20,805 nt of DNA from Chloroflexi bacterium UBA4736 (GCA_002404015.1 DHIW01000101.1:1-20805); one strand, 5' to 3'. Shown: positions 1-7,372, counted from the stretch's first letter. The notes: generated by a model not told the origin, from the letters alone. Program-made: numbers and translations.

Positions 1-392
1 TCGCGCGACTCCTTGATCGGCTTGCCGCCGTCCAGGGTCTCGACCACGGCCAGCTCGCGTGCCCGCTCCTGGATGAGGCGGGACAGGCGGAACACGTAGC
101 GCGCCCGCCGGGCCGGCGAGATGCGGGACCAGGACTCGAACGCCCTGGCCGCCGCCGTGACCGCGTGGTCCACGTCCACCTCGTCGGCCTCGACGACCTC
201 GGAGAGCACCTCCTCGGTGGCGGGGTTGATGGTTGGCAATCGCTTCCTGGAGTGCGAGGGCGCCAGCTTGCCGCCTATGAAGAGCGGGTAGCTGTCGGCG
301 ATCCGGACGTGGTCGGTGGCCTCCGGCGCGGGCGCGTATTCGAACGGTCCGCCGGTCGTCAGCTCGCGCGGTGGGCGCTTGGCGATCGCCAT
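1..392 (-). CDS. Aldehyde dehydrogenase, N-terminal part (cut by window edge)
   Basis: The first 130 residues of an NAD(P)-dependent aldehyde dehydrogenase are visible; the gene runs off the left edge, so the catalytic Cys/Glu region is not seen. The segment carries the family N-terminal landmarks: a FIGGK strand near residue 40, INPATEEVL near 55, and the helix ending RLIQERARELAVVETLDGGKPI. The ATG at 392 lies 14 bases after the stop of deoC, so the two are probably cotranscribed. DeoC releases acetaldehyde and glyceraldehyde-3-phosphate from deoxyribose-5-phosphate, and this enzyme could oxidise the acetaldehyde; that link is inferred from gene order. The long N-terminal leader (about 35 residues before the FIGGK strand) is somewhat unusual, but the ATG is the best start I see. 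The family is secure, the substrate is not. Confidence 0.88.
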   Translation of the reverse strand, partial: MAIAKRPPRELTTGGPFEYAPAPEATDHVRIADSYPLFIGGKLAPSHSRKRLPTINPATEEVLSEVVEADEVDVDHAVTAAARAFESWSRISPARRARYVFRLSRLIQERARELAVVETLDGGKPIKESR

Positions 393-406
393 CTCTCAGG
401 GGTGCC

Positions 407-1333
407 TCAGTCGATCGTGAAGTAGTCGGCGGACTGGTAGGCGCCGGTCCGCTCCTTCTCGATCTGCATCAGGGTGTCGTTGAGCAGGCTGGAGGCCCCG
501 ATCCGGAAGAGGTCGGACGTCATCCAGTCGGGGCCCAGCGTCTCGTAGAGCAGGACCAGGTAGGCGATCGCCTGCTTGGAGGTCCGGATCCCCCCGGCCG
601 GCTTGAAGCCGATCACCCTGCCGGTCTCGCGCTGGAAATCGCGGATCGCCTCCATCATCACGAGGCTGACGGGCAGCGTGGCAGCCGGCGTCACCTTGCC
701 GGTCGAGGTCTTGATGAAGTCCGCGCCGGCCGCCATCGCCAGGATGCTGGCGCGGCGCACGTTGTCGTAAGTACCCAGCTCGCCGGTCTCCAGGATGACT
801 TTCAGGTGCGCCTCGCCGCAGGCCTCCCGGACCGCCCCGATCTCGTCGTAGACCTTCTGGTGGTCGCCCGACAGGAAGGCGCCGCGGTCGATCACCATGT
901 CGATCTCGTGCGCGCCGGCCGCGACGGCCTCGCGCGTCTCGGCCACCTTGACGTCCAGGAACGACTGGCCGGACGGGAATGCAGTGGCCACCGAGGCCAC
1001 CTTCACGCCGGTCCCGCGAAGCTGGGCGACCGCGGTTGCGACCATGGCCGGATAGATGCAGATGGCGGCCACCGACGGGATCGTGGCGTCACCCGGCCGG
1101 GGCCTGATCCCCTTCGCGCACAGCGCGGCGACCTTGCCCGGCGTGTCGGCGCCCTCCAGCGTGGTCAGGTCCATGCAGCGTATGGCCAGGTCCAGCGCCC
1201 ACAGCTTCGACGCCTTCTTGATCGAGCGCTTCGCCAGGGCGGCCGCGCGCTCCTCGGCTCCCACCTGGTCCACGCTGCGCACGCCGCGCATGAGAGAGCC
1301 GAGGTGGGAGAGGGAGACCGCCGTGGTTGCCAT
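407..1333 (-). CDS. deoC: Deoxyribose-phosphate aldolase
   Basis: Class I aldolase that cleaves 2-deoxy-D-ribose-5-phosphate to glyceraldehyde-3-phosphate and acetaldehyde in cytosolic deoxynucleoside catabolism. The 308-residue product shows the DeoC signatures: EIDMVID (Asp145), LKVILETGEL (Lys178), the Schiff-base lysine in FIKTSTGK (Lys208), and GFKPAGGIRT with the second active-site lysine (Lys244). It is about 50 residues longer than E. coli DeoC, mostly at the N terminus, as in the longer DeoC subgroup. The ATG at 1333 has no Shine-Dalgarno, but a CATAAT hexamer lies 9 bases upstream, suggesting a leaderless start. It precedes an aldehyde dehydrogenase in a probable two-gene operon. 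The family assignment is firm. Confidence 0.95.
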   Translation of the reverse strand: MATTAVSLSHLGSLMRGVRSVDQVGAEERAAALAKRSIKKASKLWALDLAIRCMDLTTLEGADTPGKVAALCAKGIRPRPGDATIPSVAAICIYPAMVATAVAQLRGTGVKVASVATAFPSGQSFLDVKVAETREAVAAGAHEIDMVIDRGAFLSGDHQKVYDEIGAVREACGEAHLKVILETGELGTYDNVRRASILAMAAGADFIKTSTGKVTPAATLPVSLVMMEAIRDFQRETGRVIGFKPAGGIRTSKQAIAYLVLLYETLGPDWMTSDLFRIGASSLLNDTLMQIEKERTGAYQSADYFTID

Positions 1334-1342
1334 TGGGACTCG

Positions 1343-1348
1343 ATTATG
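1343..1348 (-). promoter_or_regulatory. Putative -10 box for deoC (CATAAT)
   Basis: Reading the minus strand, CATAAT (5/6 match to TATAAT) ends 9 bases before the deoC ATG at 1333. No convincing -35 box is seen 16-18 bases further upstream. If used, transcription would begin at or within a base or two of the ATG. Confidence 0.35.
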
Positions 1349-1412
1349 CCCCCGGCGCGGACCGCCGGCGCCCGCTGGCGCCTGGGGCGCTACACGCGCA
1401 GGGACGACCGGG

Positions 1413-1697
1413 TCAGCGCCGGACGGTCTGGAAGCAGTCCTGGCAGTACACCGGCCGGCTTCCGGTCGGCACGAACGGGACCTGCGTCAGCTTGCCGCAG
1501 TTGCTGCAGATCACCTCGTGCATCTCGCGCTGCGGCCGGCCGCCGCCGTCCTGCGCGCGCTTGGCGCTCCGGCACTCGGGGCAGCGGCGCGGCTCGTGCA
1601 TCAGGCCGCGTGACTGGTAGAACTCCTGCTCGCCAGCCGTGAACACGAACTCTCGGCTGCAGTCGCGGCACGCCAGGATTCTGTCTACGAAACTCAC
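1413..1697 (-). CDS. Small zinc-ribbon protein (two CxxC pairs per half)
   Basis: A 94-residue protein with four CxxC knuckles: ACRDC near residue 10, RCPEC near 40, ICSNC near 62 and YCQDC near 83. The N-terminal half, with CRDCSREFVFTAGEQEFY, matches the family usually annotated as probable zinc-ribbon domain. The C-terminal half matches the CxxC-x17-CxxC type. It probably binds two structural zincs; the function is unknown in the family. GTG at 1697 is chosen because ACGAGG lies 8 bases upstream and the zinc-ribbon core begins a few residues later. There is a 79-base gap to deoC downstream on the same strand and divergence from the aminopeptidase upstream. Nucleic-acid or protein binding is a guess only. 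Confidence 0.85.
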   Translation of the reverse strand: MSFVDRILACRDCSREFVFTAGEQEFYQSRGLMHEPRRCPECRSAKRAQDGGGRPQREMHEVICSNCGKLTQVPFVPTGSRPVYCQDCFQTVRR

Positions 1698-1788
1698 CGT
1701 CTGTACCTCGTAAGGGGTTGCCTTCGTTGGCCCGCGGGGAGTGGACGGGAGTACCCGAGAGTCCCCTGTGCGCCTGTTGCGAAGGCAT

Positions 1789-1817
1789 CTTATAACCGAT
1801 CCGAGCGAATTTGAGAA
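1789..1817 (-). promoter_or_regulatory. Putative promoter of the zinc-ribbon gene
   Basis: On the minus strand TTCTCA (1817-1812; 4/6 to TTGACA) and TATAAG (1794-1789; 5/6) are separated by exactly 17 bases. This would give an approximately 85-base leader before the GTG at 1697, which carries its own Shine-Dalgarno. It is predicted from sequence only. Confidence 0.35.
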
Positions 1818-1841
1818 GGCCGGGATTCGTATCCTGAGCGA

Positions 1842-2843
1842 GTGCTGCCCGAATACGCCCCCGGCGCCCGAAACGCGGTCAGGACCTGCCTGGGCATTAC
1901 CGAGCGCGACCGGGTCGCGATCATCAATGATCGGGAGCGCGCCGACATCGCCGAGGCGATCGAGGAGGAGGTCCGCTCGACGGGTGCCGAGCTGCGCTCG
2001 TGGACCATGGAGGAGGTGCTCCAACGGCCGGCTCGGGAGTTCCCGAAGAGCCTCGCCGAGGACATCTTTCGCTTCCGGCCGAGCGCTTCTTTTTTCATCG
2101 GCGAGGGCATGCCCGGCGAGCTGGCGTTCCGGCAGCCAATGCTCAAGCTGCTCACCGAGGAGCTCCGCTGTCGCCACGGGCACATGATCGGAATCGACCG
2201 CGAGCTGATGCTCGACGGCATGACCGCGGACTACGACGAGATCTACCGCGTCACGCGCCGCGTTTTCGAGGTCGTGCGTCAAGCCACGCGGATCGAGGTG
2301 ACGACGAAGCTCGGCACGGAGCTGGTCGCGACGTTCAGCCCCAGCCGCAAGTGGGTGCCTTGCGACGCTCGCTACCACGAGCAGGGTCGTTGGGGAAACC
2401 TGCCCGAGGGCGAGGTCTTCACAGCCCCGCTCAGCCTGGACGGCCTGCTGGTGGGCGAGGAGATGGGCGACCACTTCGCGCCCAGGTACCGGCTCTTCGA
2501 GGAGCCGGTCAGGCTCCGCGTCAAAGCGGGCTTCGTGGCCGGCGTCGAGATGTCGGGCCACCCCGAGATCGAGGCCGAGATCGCCGAGTACTTCGCCCAG
2601 AACCCCTGCTCGAACCGGGCCGGCGAGTTCGCGATCGGGACCAACGTCGGCCTGACGAGGATCGTCGGCAACTTCCTGCAGGACGAGAAGTTCCCGGGGG
2701 TGCACGTGGCCTTCGGCGACCCCTACGGCCACGAGACCGGAGCCGACTGGTCGTGCCCGACCCACGTGGACGTGCTGGCCAGCCACGCCGACGTGGTCGT
2801 GGACGGCCGGCCCATCATGCAAGCCGGCCGGTTCCTCGTTTAG
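1842..2843 (+). CDS. M29-type metallo-aminopeptidase (aminopeptidase T family)
   Basis: A 333-residue cytosolic aminopeptidase that removes N-terminal residues from peptides using a two-metal centre. The C-terminal half carries the candidate ligands in family order: Glu in LPEGEVFTAP (Glu189/191), Glu in GEFAIGTN (Glu262), His in GVHVAFGD (His288), His in YGHETGADW (His297) and HVD (His308, Asp310). The usual family length is 350-410, so this is a short member. GTG at 1842 is the first possible in-frame start, because an in-frame TGA lies at 1812-1814. A TATCCT hexamer lies 6 bases before it and there is no Shine-Dalgarno, which fits a leaderless start. It diverges from the zinc-ribbon gene. 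The peptide specificity is unknown. Confidence 0.87.
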   Translation: MLPEYAPGARNAVRTCLGITERDRVAIINDRERADIAEAIEEEVRSTGAELRSWTMEEVLQRPAREFPKSLAEDIFRFRPSASFFIGEGMPGELAFRQPMLKLLTEELRCRHGHMIGIDRELMLDGMTADYDEIYRVTRRVFEVVRQATRIEVTTKLGTELVATFSPSRKWVPCDARYHEQGRWGNLPEGEVFTAPLSLDGLLVGEEMGDHFAPRYRLFEEPVRLRVKAGFVAGVEMSGHPEIEAEIAEYFAQNPCSNRAGEFAIGTNVGLTRIVGNFLQDEKFPGVHVAFGDPYGHETGADWSCPTHVDVLASHADVVVDGRPIMQAGRFLV

Positions 2844-2848
2844 ATGGC

Positions 2849-2915
2849 AGCAGGGTGTTGAAAGAGGTCCGCATGGGCGCCGAAGCACCGTCGATTCCTC
2901 TTTCAACGGCCTGCT
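2849..2915. repeat. 67-bp imperfect inverted repeat, MITE-like or attenuator hairpin
   Basis: Two 19-base arms (2849-2867 and 2897-2915) pair over 17 positions: AGCAGG/CCTGCT outside and a perfect 11-base GTTGAAAGAGG/CCTCTTTCAAC inside, separated by a 2x2 mismatch (GT against GG). The loop is 29 bases. The element begins 6 bases after the aminopeptidase stop and ends 2 bases before the psuK start codon. No Shine-Dalgarno remains between the repeat and that GTG. There is no T-run after the second arm, so a simple intrinsic terminator is unlikely. A small mobile repeat or a translational control hairpin both fit. Confidence 0.6.
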
Positions 2916-2917
2916 AG

Positions 2918-3754
2918 GTGTTTGTTGCGATCGGTGAGCTGCTGCTGGACGTCACGATCGCGCCCGAGGGACAGCTCCGGCTCAACGACGACAGCCCGGC
3001 CAGCATCCAGGTGCAGGGTGGTGGCCAGGCCGCCAACTTCTGCGCCTGGGCGGCCAGCCTCGGTGAGCGGACGCGCCTGATCACGCGGGTCGGCCGCGAC
3101 GAGAGCGGCCGCCGGCTGGTGGCCGAGATCGAGGCGGGCGGGGTGGAGGTGATGGCCGTCACCGGGCCCGAGGCTACCGGCGCCATCGCCGTGCTGGTCG
3201 GCCCGTCCGGCGAGCGCACCTTCGCCACCAACCGGGGCGCCAGCATCGGGCTGCGGCCGGACGACCTGGAGGAGTCCTGGTTCGAAGGGGTTGAGCTGCT
3301 GCACGTTCCCGCCTACTCGCTCTTCCTGGAGCCGCTGGCCGCGGCCAGCTGGAAGGCAATCGAGCTGGCCCGGGCGCGCCGGGCGATCATCTCGGTCGAC
3401 CTCTCGTCGGCGTTCGGGCTGCGCGAGTACGGTGGCGCCCGGATGGCCTACGACCTGGCCCGGCTCCGACCCGAGCTGCTCTTCGCCACGGAGCGGGAGG
3501 CTGACGAGCTGGGCGTGCCCCTGGAAGGGCTGGCCAAGGTCCCGGTCGTCAAGCTGGGTTCGCGCGGCTGCCGCGTCTTCAGTCGCCGCGTGCCTGCCCC
3601 TACCGTCGACGAGCTCGACGCCAACGGGGCCGGCGATGCCTTCGCCGCGGCCTTCTGCGCCTCCTACCTGGACGGCGCCACCCCGCTGGAGGCGGCGGGC
3701 CGGGCGGTCCTGGTCGGCTCTCGAGCCGTCACCAAGCTGGGCGCTCGCCCTTGA
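2918..3754 (+). CDS. psuK: PfkB-family kinase, probable pseudouridine kinase
   Basis: A ribokinase/PfkB-fold sugar kinase of 278 residues. It carries PfkB signature 1 (QGGGQAANFCAWAASLG, residues 33-49) and the C-terminal anion-hole/catalytic motif DANGAGDAF with Asp240 as base. By itself it could phosphorylate several sugars or nucleosides. The next gene is a clear pseudouridine-5'-phosphate glycosidase overlapping by four bases, which points to pseudouridine as the substrate: pseudouridine to pseudouridine-5'-phosphate. GTG at 2918 is the first possible start, because an in-frame TAG occupies 2915-2917, inside the end of the inverted repeat. It has no obvious ribosome binding site. The family is firm; the substrate rests on gene order. 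Confidence 0.85.
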   Translation: MFVAIGELLLDVTIAPEGQLRLNDDSPASIQVQGGGQAANFCAWAASLGERTRLITRVGRDESGRRLVAEIEAGGVEVMAVTGPEATGAIAVLVGPSGERTFATNRGASIGLRPDDLEESWFEGVELLHVPAYSLFLEPLAAASWKAIELARARRAIISVDLSSAFGLREYGGARMAYDLARLRPELLFATEREADELGVPLEGLAKVPVVKLGSRGCRVFSRRVPAPTVDELDANGAGDAFAAAFCASYLDGATPLEAAGRAVLVGSRAVTKLGARP

Positions 3755-4620
3755 TCAGGGTTTCGCGGGAGGTGGCCGACGCCCTGGCGTCGGGCGTACC
3801 CGTGGTGGCCCTGGAGACGTCCATCGTGGCCCAGGGCCTGCCGGCGCCGCACAACCTCGAGGCCGGCCTCGGCTGCGAGGCGGCGATCCGGCGCGAGGGT
3901 GGGGTGCCGGCTACGATCGCCGTCATGGACGGAGAGCTCCGGGTCGGGCTCAAGCCGGTCGAGCTCGAGCGGCTGGCGGCCTCGCCGAGTCGGAAGCTCA
4001 GCTCGCGCGACCTGGGTCCCGCCCTGGCCGCCGGCGAGCTGGGCGCGACCACGGTCGCCGCCACGATGCGCGCGGCCGCGATGGCGGGGATCCGCTTCAT
4101 GGCGACCGGCGGCATCGGCGGCGTCCACCGCGGCCACCCCGAGGACGAGTCGGCAGACTTGGCCGAGCTGGCGCGCTCGCAGGTGGCCGTGATCTGCGCG
4201 GGGGCCAAGATGGTCCTCGACATCCCGCTCACGCTGGAGCGCCTGGAGTCGCTGGGCGTCCCGGTGCTCGGCTACGGCTGCGACGAGTTCCCGGCCTTCT
4301 ACTCCGCGCACAGCGGCCGCCGGGTCGATGCCAGGGTGGACGGCCCGGAAGCCACCGCTCGGGCCCTGGCCGCGGCCTGGGCGACCGGCAGCCAGGGTGT
4401 GGTGGTTGCCCAGCCGCCGCCCGAGGAGCTGGTGGGCGCGGAGGGCATGGTCGAGCGGGCCCTGGCCGAGGTGGACGCCAGCGGTCCCGACGCCACCCCC
4501 GCGCTGCTGGCCCGGATTGCCGAGCTCTCGGGCGGGCGCTCGGTGACTGTCAATGTGAAGCTGGTGCTCGCCAACGCCACAACGGCCGCCCGCTGCGCCC
4601 GGGCGTGGATTGCCCTCTGA
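3751..4620 (+). CDS. psuG: Pseudouridine-5'-phosphate glycosidase
   Basis: Breaks the C-glycosidic bond of pseudouridine-5'-phosphate to give uracil and ribose-5-phosphate in cytosolic salvage of RNA breakdown products. The 289-residue product has the family's three active-site landmarks: ALETSIVAQGLPAPHN (Glu22), KLSSRDLG (Lys82) and VICAGAKMVLDIP (Lys153, the Schiff-base lysine by comparison with E. coli PsuG). It also has the TGGIGGVHRG glycine-rich segment at 119-128. TTG at 3751 overlaps the psuK stop as TTGA, a four-base overlap that implies translational coupling. The C terminus is close to family length, slightly shorter than the 312-residue E. coli enzyme. Confidence 0.95.
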   Translation: MIRVSREVADALASGVPVVALETSIVAQGLPAPHNLEAGLGCEAAIRREGGVPATIAVMDGELRVGLKPVELERLAASPSRKLSSRDLGPALAAGELGATTVAATMRAAAMAGIRFMATGGIGGVHRGHPEDESADLAELARSQVAVICAGAKMVLDIPLTLERLESLGVPVLGYGCDEFPAFYSAHSGRRVDARVDGPEATARALAAAWATGSQGVVVAQPPPEELVGAEGMVERALAEVDASGPDATPALLARIAELSGGRSVTVNVKLVLANATTAARCARAWIAL

Positions 4621-4630
4621 TGAGACTGCC

Positions 4631-5593
4631 GTGATCGTCGACGCCCACCTCGACATCGCGTGGAACGCACTGGCCGAGGGCCGCGGCTTCGATCAGCCGG
4701 TGGCACCCGGCTACCTGGTCAGCCGAGCCGCGCTGGTCGAGGCGGGCATCGGGCTGGTCTTGGCCACCATCTACTGCGCTCCGGCGGAGAACCGGACCCT
4801 CAAGACCGGCTTCTCCTACCGGACGCCTCGCGAGGCCCACCTCATGGCCAGGGCCCAGGCCGGCTACTACGCGGCGGTCGGCCTGCCCCTGATCGTCGAC
4901 CGGGCGGGCCTGGAGCGCCACCTGCGGGGTTGGCGGCCGGGGCGATTGGCCGCCGTGCTGCTGATGGAAGGCGCCGACCCCATCGAGGAGCCCGCCCAGG
5001 TCAAGCAGTGGGCCGAGGCCGGCGTCAGGATCGTCGGCCCGGCCTGGTCGCGGACACGCTACTCGGGCGGCACCGGCGCCCCCGGCGGCCTGACCGAGCT
5101 GGGCGTCGAGCTCCTGAGGCGGATGCGGAGGCAGGGCCTGATCCTGGACCTGAGCCACCTCGCCGAGGCTGCTGTCCAGGATGCCTTCCAGGCCTGGACG
5201 GGACCCCTGATGGCCTCCCACAGCAACGCGCGCGCGCTGAACCCCGGCGACCGCCAGCTCAGCGACGCAACTGTCGCCGAAGTCGGCCGCCGCGGCGGCG
5301 TGGTGGGCGTCAGCTTCTTCCGCCGGCACCTCCGGTCGGACGGCCGGCCCGCCCGCCTGGAGGACGTCGTCCGCCACGTCCGCCACCTGGCCGGTGCGGC
5401 GGGGGGACCCGAGCACGTCGGTTTGGGGACGGACAACGACGGCGGCTTCGCCGCCAAGGACTCCCCGCTCCGCAGCCTGAGCCGCCTGCCGGGCCTGGAA
5501 TCCATGCTCCGGGTCCACTTCAGCAAGCGCCAGGTCGCCGGCATCATGGGCGGCAACTGGATCGAGTTCCTGCGCCGGTCGCTCCCCGCATGA
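4631..5593 (+). CDS. M19 (renal-type) dipeptidase
   Basis: Zinc dipeptidase of the amidohydrolase fold that cleaves dipeptides, including D-containing ones in some members. Visible ligands and motifs: VDAHLDIAW (His6, Asp8), LLMEGADPI (bridging Glu113), LDLSHL (His176), ASHSNAR (His197), DRQLSD (Arg208) and GLGTDNDGG (Asp268). Length is 320 residues, normal for short bacterial members. No signal peptide or membrane anchor is seen, so it is probably cytosolic. GTG at 4631 is preferred since the protein would then begin MIVDAHLDIAW. A TTG at 4610, overlapping the psuG end, is the alternative and would add seven residues. The gap to psuG is only 10 bases, so it belongs to the same operon. Confidence 0.92.
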   Translation: MIVDAHLDIAWNALAEGRGFDQPVAPGYLVSRAALVEAGIGLVLATIYCAPAENRTLKTGFSYRTPREAHLMARAQAGYYAAVGLPLIVDRAGLERHLRGWRPGRLAAVLLMEGADPIEEPAQVKQWAEAGVRIVGPAWSRTRYSGGTGAPGGLTELGVELLRRMRRQGLILDLSHLAEAAVQDAFQAWTGPLMASHSNARALNPGDRQLSDATVAEVGRRGGVVGVSFFRRHLRSDGRPARLEDVVRHVRHLAGAAGGPEHVGLGTDNDGGFAAKDSPLRSLSRLPGLESMLRVHFSKRQVAGIMGGNWIEFLRRSLPA

Positions 5594-5648
5594 GCCTGGG
5601 CTCCCGCCCGCTTGGAAGTGGGCGCCCCGGTCCCCGGTTTCACTGAGC

Positions 5649-6749
5649 GTGCGGTTCGTCGAGGGGCTGGCGGGGGCGCTGCTGATCAGCCTTACGCTGG
5701 TCGACATCTTCCAGTCGGTGGTGGTGCCTCGCGCCTCCAGCGGCTGGCTGCGCTTCAGCCGGCACGTACTCCGGATCAGCTGGTCGGCCTTCCGCAGGGC
5801 CGGCCTTCGAACCCGGTCAGGGCAGCGGCGGGAGCGCATCCTGGGCGCATTCGGGCCGTTCGTGGTGATCCTGCTGCTGGTCGTCTGGGTGACGCTGCTG
5901 ATCGTCGGCTTCGGCACCCTTCTGGACGCGCTTCGCGACCAGATCCGGCCCGTTCCGCCCGACTACTGGGCGTCGCTGTACTTCGCCGGCACCGCCCTGC
6001 TCACGATCGGCTTCGGCGACTACACGGCTGTCGGCATCCCTGCCCGGTTCATCAGCCTGGCCGCGGGGGCGACCGGCCTCGGCACGTTCGCCCTGGTCGT
6101 CACATTCCTGTTCTCGCTGTTCGGCTCCTTTCAGCGCCGGGAGATCGAGGTGGTGACTCTGGAGGCCAGCGCAGGAGCGCCCCCCTCCGGCGTCACCTTC
6201 CTGGAGACGTACCGCCGGGCCGGGATGATCGACCAGCTGGACGCCGCCTTCGAACGCTGGCAGCGCTGGTCGGCGGAGGTCCTGGACAGCCACCTGGCTT
6301 ACCCGGTGCTGGCCTACTTCCGGTCGAGCCACGACAACGACTCCTGGATCAGCTCCCTGGGGGCGATCATGGACGCGGCCACCCTGGTCCTGACCACCAT
6401 CGAAGACGGATCGAAGGGCTGGGCCAAGATGGCGAGCTGGGTCGGCGGCCACTGCATCGAGGACCTGGCCCAGTACTTCCGCCTCGACGGCGAGGCCTTC
6501 GTGGGGGTGGAGTTCGAGGAGTTCGTGCAGGCGCGGATCCGACTGGAGGCGGCGGGCTACGCTCTTCGGCCTGAGAGCGAATCGTGGGAGGCCTTCCAGG
6601 CCAAGAGGCTGACTTACGCCGGCCGTGTCAACTCGCTCGCACGCTACTGGGCCTCGCCTCCCGCCCAGTGGGTCGGCGACCGCTCACCTCTCCGGTTTCG
6701 GCACGCCACCAGCGCCGCCGTCCCCCAGGACCCCACCAGGGTGGGTTAG
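5649..6749 (+). CDS. Potassium-channel-like membrane protein with a large C-terminal domain
   Basis: A 366-residue ion channel subunit. An N-terminal hydrophobic helix (about 5-25) is followed by the pore module: helix at about 68-90, pore loop with selectivity filter TIGFGDY (119-125) and inner helix at about 135-158. The filter is of the K+-conducting TxGxGD type. The remaining 200 residues are soluble and mostly helical, with no RCK/TrkA nucleotide-binding motif that I can see. They contain a conserved-looking stretch around 214-250 (SHLAYPVLAYFRSSHDNDSW onward). GTG at 5649 is the likely start, 55 bases after the dipeptidase. A hairpin with T-rich tail follows the stop. The ligand or sensor role of the C-terminal domain is unknown. 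Confidence 0.85.
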   Translation: MRFVEGLAGALLISLTLVDIFQSVVVPRASSGWLRFSRHVLRISWSAFRRAGLRTRSGQRRERILGAFGPFVVILLLVVWVTLLIVGFGTLLDALRDQIRPVPPDYWASLYFAGTALLTIGFGDYTAVGIPARFISLAAGATGLGTFALVVTFLFSLFGSFQRREIEVVTLEASAGAPPSGVTFLETYRRAGMIDQLDAAFERWQRWSAEVLDSHLAYPVLAYFRSSHDNDSWISSLGAIMDAATLVLTTIEDGSKGWAKMASWVGGHCIEDLAQYFRLDGEAFVGVEFEEFVQARIRLEAAGYALRPESESWEAFQAKRLTYAGRVNSLARYWASPPAQWVGDRSPLRFRHATSAAVPQDPTRVG

Positions 6750-6783
6750 GCCGGAACCTGACGAGTGCAAAATGCGGTGCGGA

Positions 6784-6822
6784 GGCCCGGCTCCGCCGGG
6801 CCGTTTGAGTCCTTCTTCCAAG
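6784..6822 (+). terminator. Probable intrinsic terminator after the channel gene
   Basis: GGCCCGG and CCGGGCC form a perfect 7-bp stem around a 5-base CTCCG loop (6784-6802), followed by a T-rich stretch GTTTGAGTCCTTCTT. It lies 34 bases after the channel stop codon and just before the convergent gene's terminator. Confidence 0.5.
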
Positions 6823-6861
6823 CACACTGACAAAGAGCCCACTCCAAAAGGGAGGTAGGTC

Positions 6862-6891
6862 CGGGGGAGGAACCGCGAGGTTCCTCCCCCG
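6862..6891 (-). terminator. Strong 13-bp hairpin with GCGA tetraloop after the DinB-like gene
   Basis: The arms 6862-6874 and 6879-6891 are perfectly complementary over 13 bases (CGGGGGAGGAACC/GGTTCCTCCCCCG) and closed by a GNRA-type GCGA tetraloop. The hairpin begins 5 bases after the stop codon of the minus-strand gene at 6897. No immediate U-run follows on either strand (a TTTT lies about 15 bases on, minus strand). It may act as a terminator for both convergent units or as a 3'-end stabiliser. Confidence 0.55.
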
Positions 6892-6896
6892 TCGTC

Positions 6897-7364
6897 TTAG
6901 CGCCCGAGCGCGCTCCGGATGCTCTCGAAGTGGGAGCTTCCGTGCCGGCTGGCCAGCGCCACCAACCGGGTGGTCTCCACAGGCAGACCGCCGGCCGGAC
7001 CAAAGGGCTGGGCGATGTGCAGCTGCTCCTCGGTAAGGCACGCGAACAGATCGGAGGTGCGGAGCGCGCTCTCTCGCAGGTGGGCGATCGTCTCCGCCTG
7101 GGGCCGGTCGGCCACCGTCCTGGCGTGGATGGCGTTGGCCTCGTGGATGGCGTCGGGAGTGGTCAGGACCGGTCGCCCGGCGATGTGGCTGGTGATCCAG
7201 CGGTCGACCGCGACGTAGCCGTCCGCGATGTGGTCGAACACCACGCCGACGGTGCGCTCCTCTTCGGGGCAGAGCGTCCGCCACTCCTCGGCCGAGCAGC
7301 TCTCCGCGAAGGAGATGATCTCCGCGACCAGCTCATCGAAGTCACGAGCGAGCTCGACGGCCAT
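6897..7364 (-). CDS. DinB-like four-helix-bundle protein
   Basis: A 155-residue member of the DinB/YfiT-like superfamily, metal-binding four-helix bundles that include thiol transferases and maleylpyruvate isomerases. The candidate metal triad is His45 (VVFDHIADGY), His141 and His145 (ASRHGSSHFESIR), spaced as in the superfamily. No substrate can be inferred from context. The ATG at 7364 is chosen because the bundle's first helix follows at once and a TATCAT hexamer sits 8 bases upstream; a GGGGGG run next to the ATG could alternatively serve as a weak ribosome site. It diverges from frdA, with 62 bases between the start codons. The family call is moderate to good, the function unknown. Confidence 0.75.
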   Translation of the reverse strand: MAVELARDFDELVAEIISFAESCSAEEWRTLCPEEERTVGVVFDHIADGYVAVDRWITSHIAGRPVLTTPDAIHEANAIHARTVADRPQAETIAHLRESALRTSDLFACLTEEQLHIAQPFGPAGGLPVETTRLVALASRHGSSHFESIRSALGR

Positions 7365-7372
7365 GCCCCCAG

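Noticed and set aside
1352..1382. Two small GC hairpins between the zinc-ribbon and deoC genes (CCGGCG/CGCCGG and GGCGCC/GGCGCC)
   Set aside because: They are short GC palindromes, expected by chance in this composition, with no T-run. Not enough to call a terminator.
371..1642. 423-codon plus-strand open frame opposite deoC and the zinc-ribbon gene
   Set aside because: It crosses two real minus-strand genes and their intergenic gap, with low-complexity residues only.
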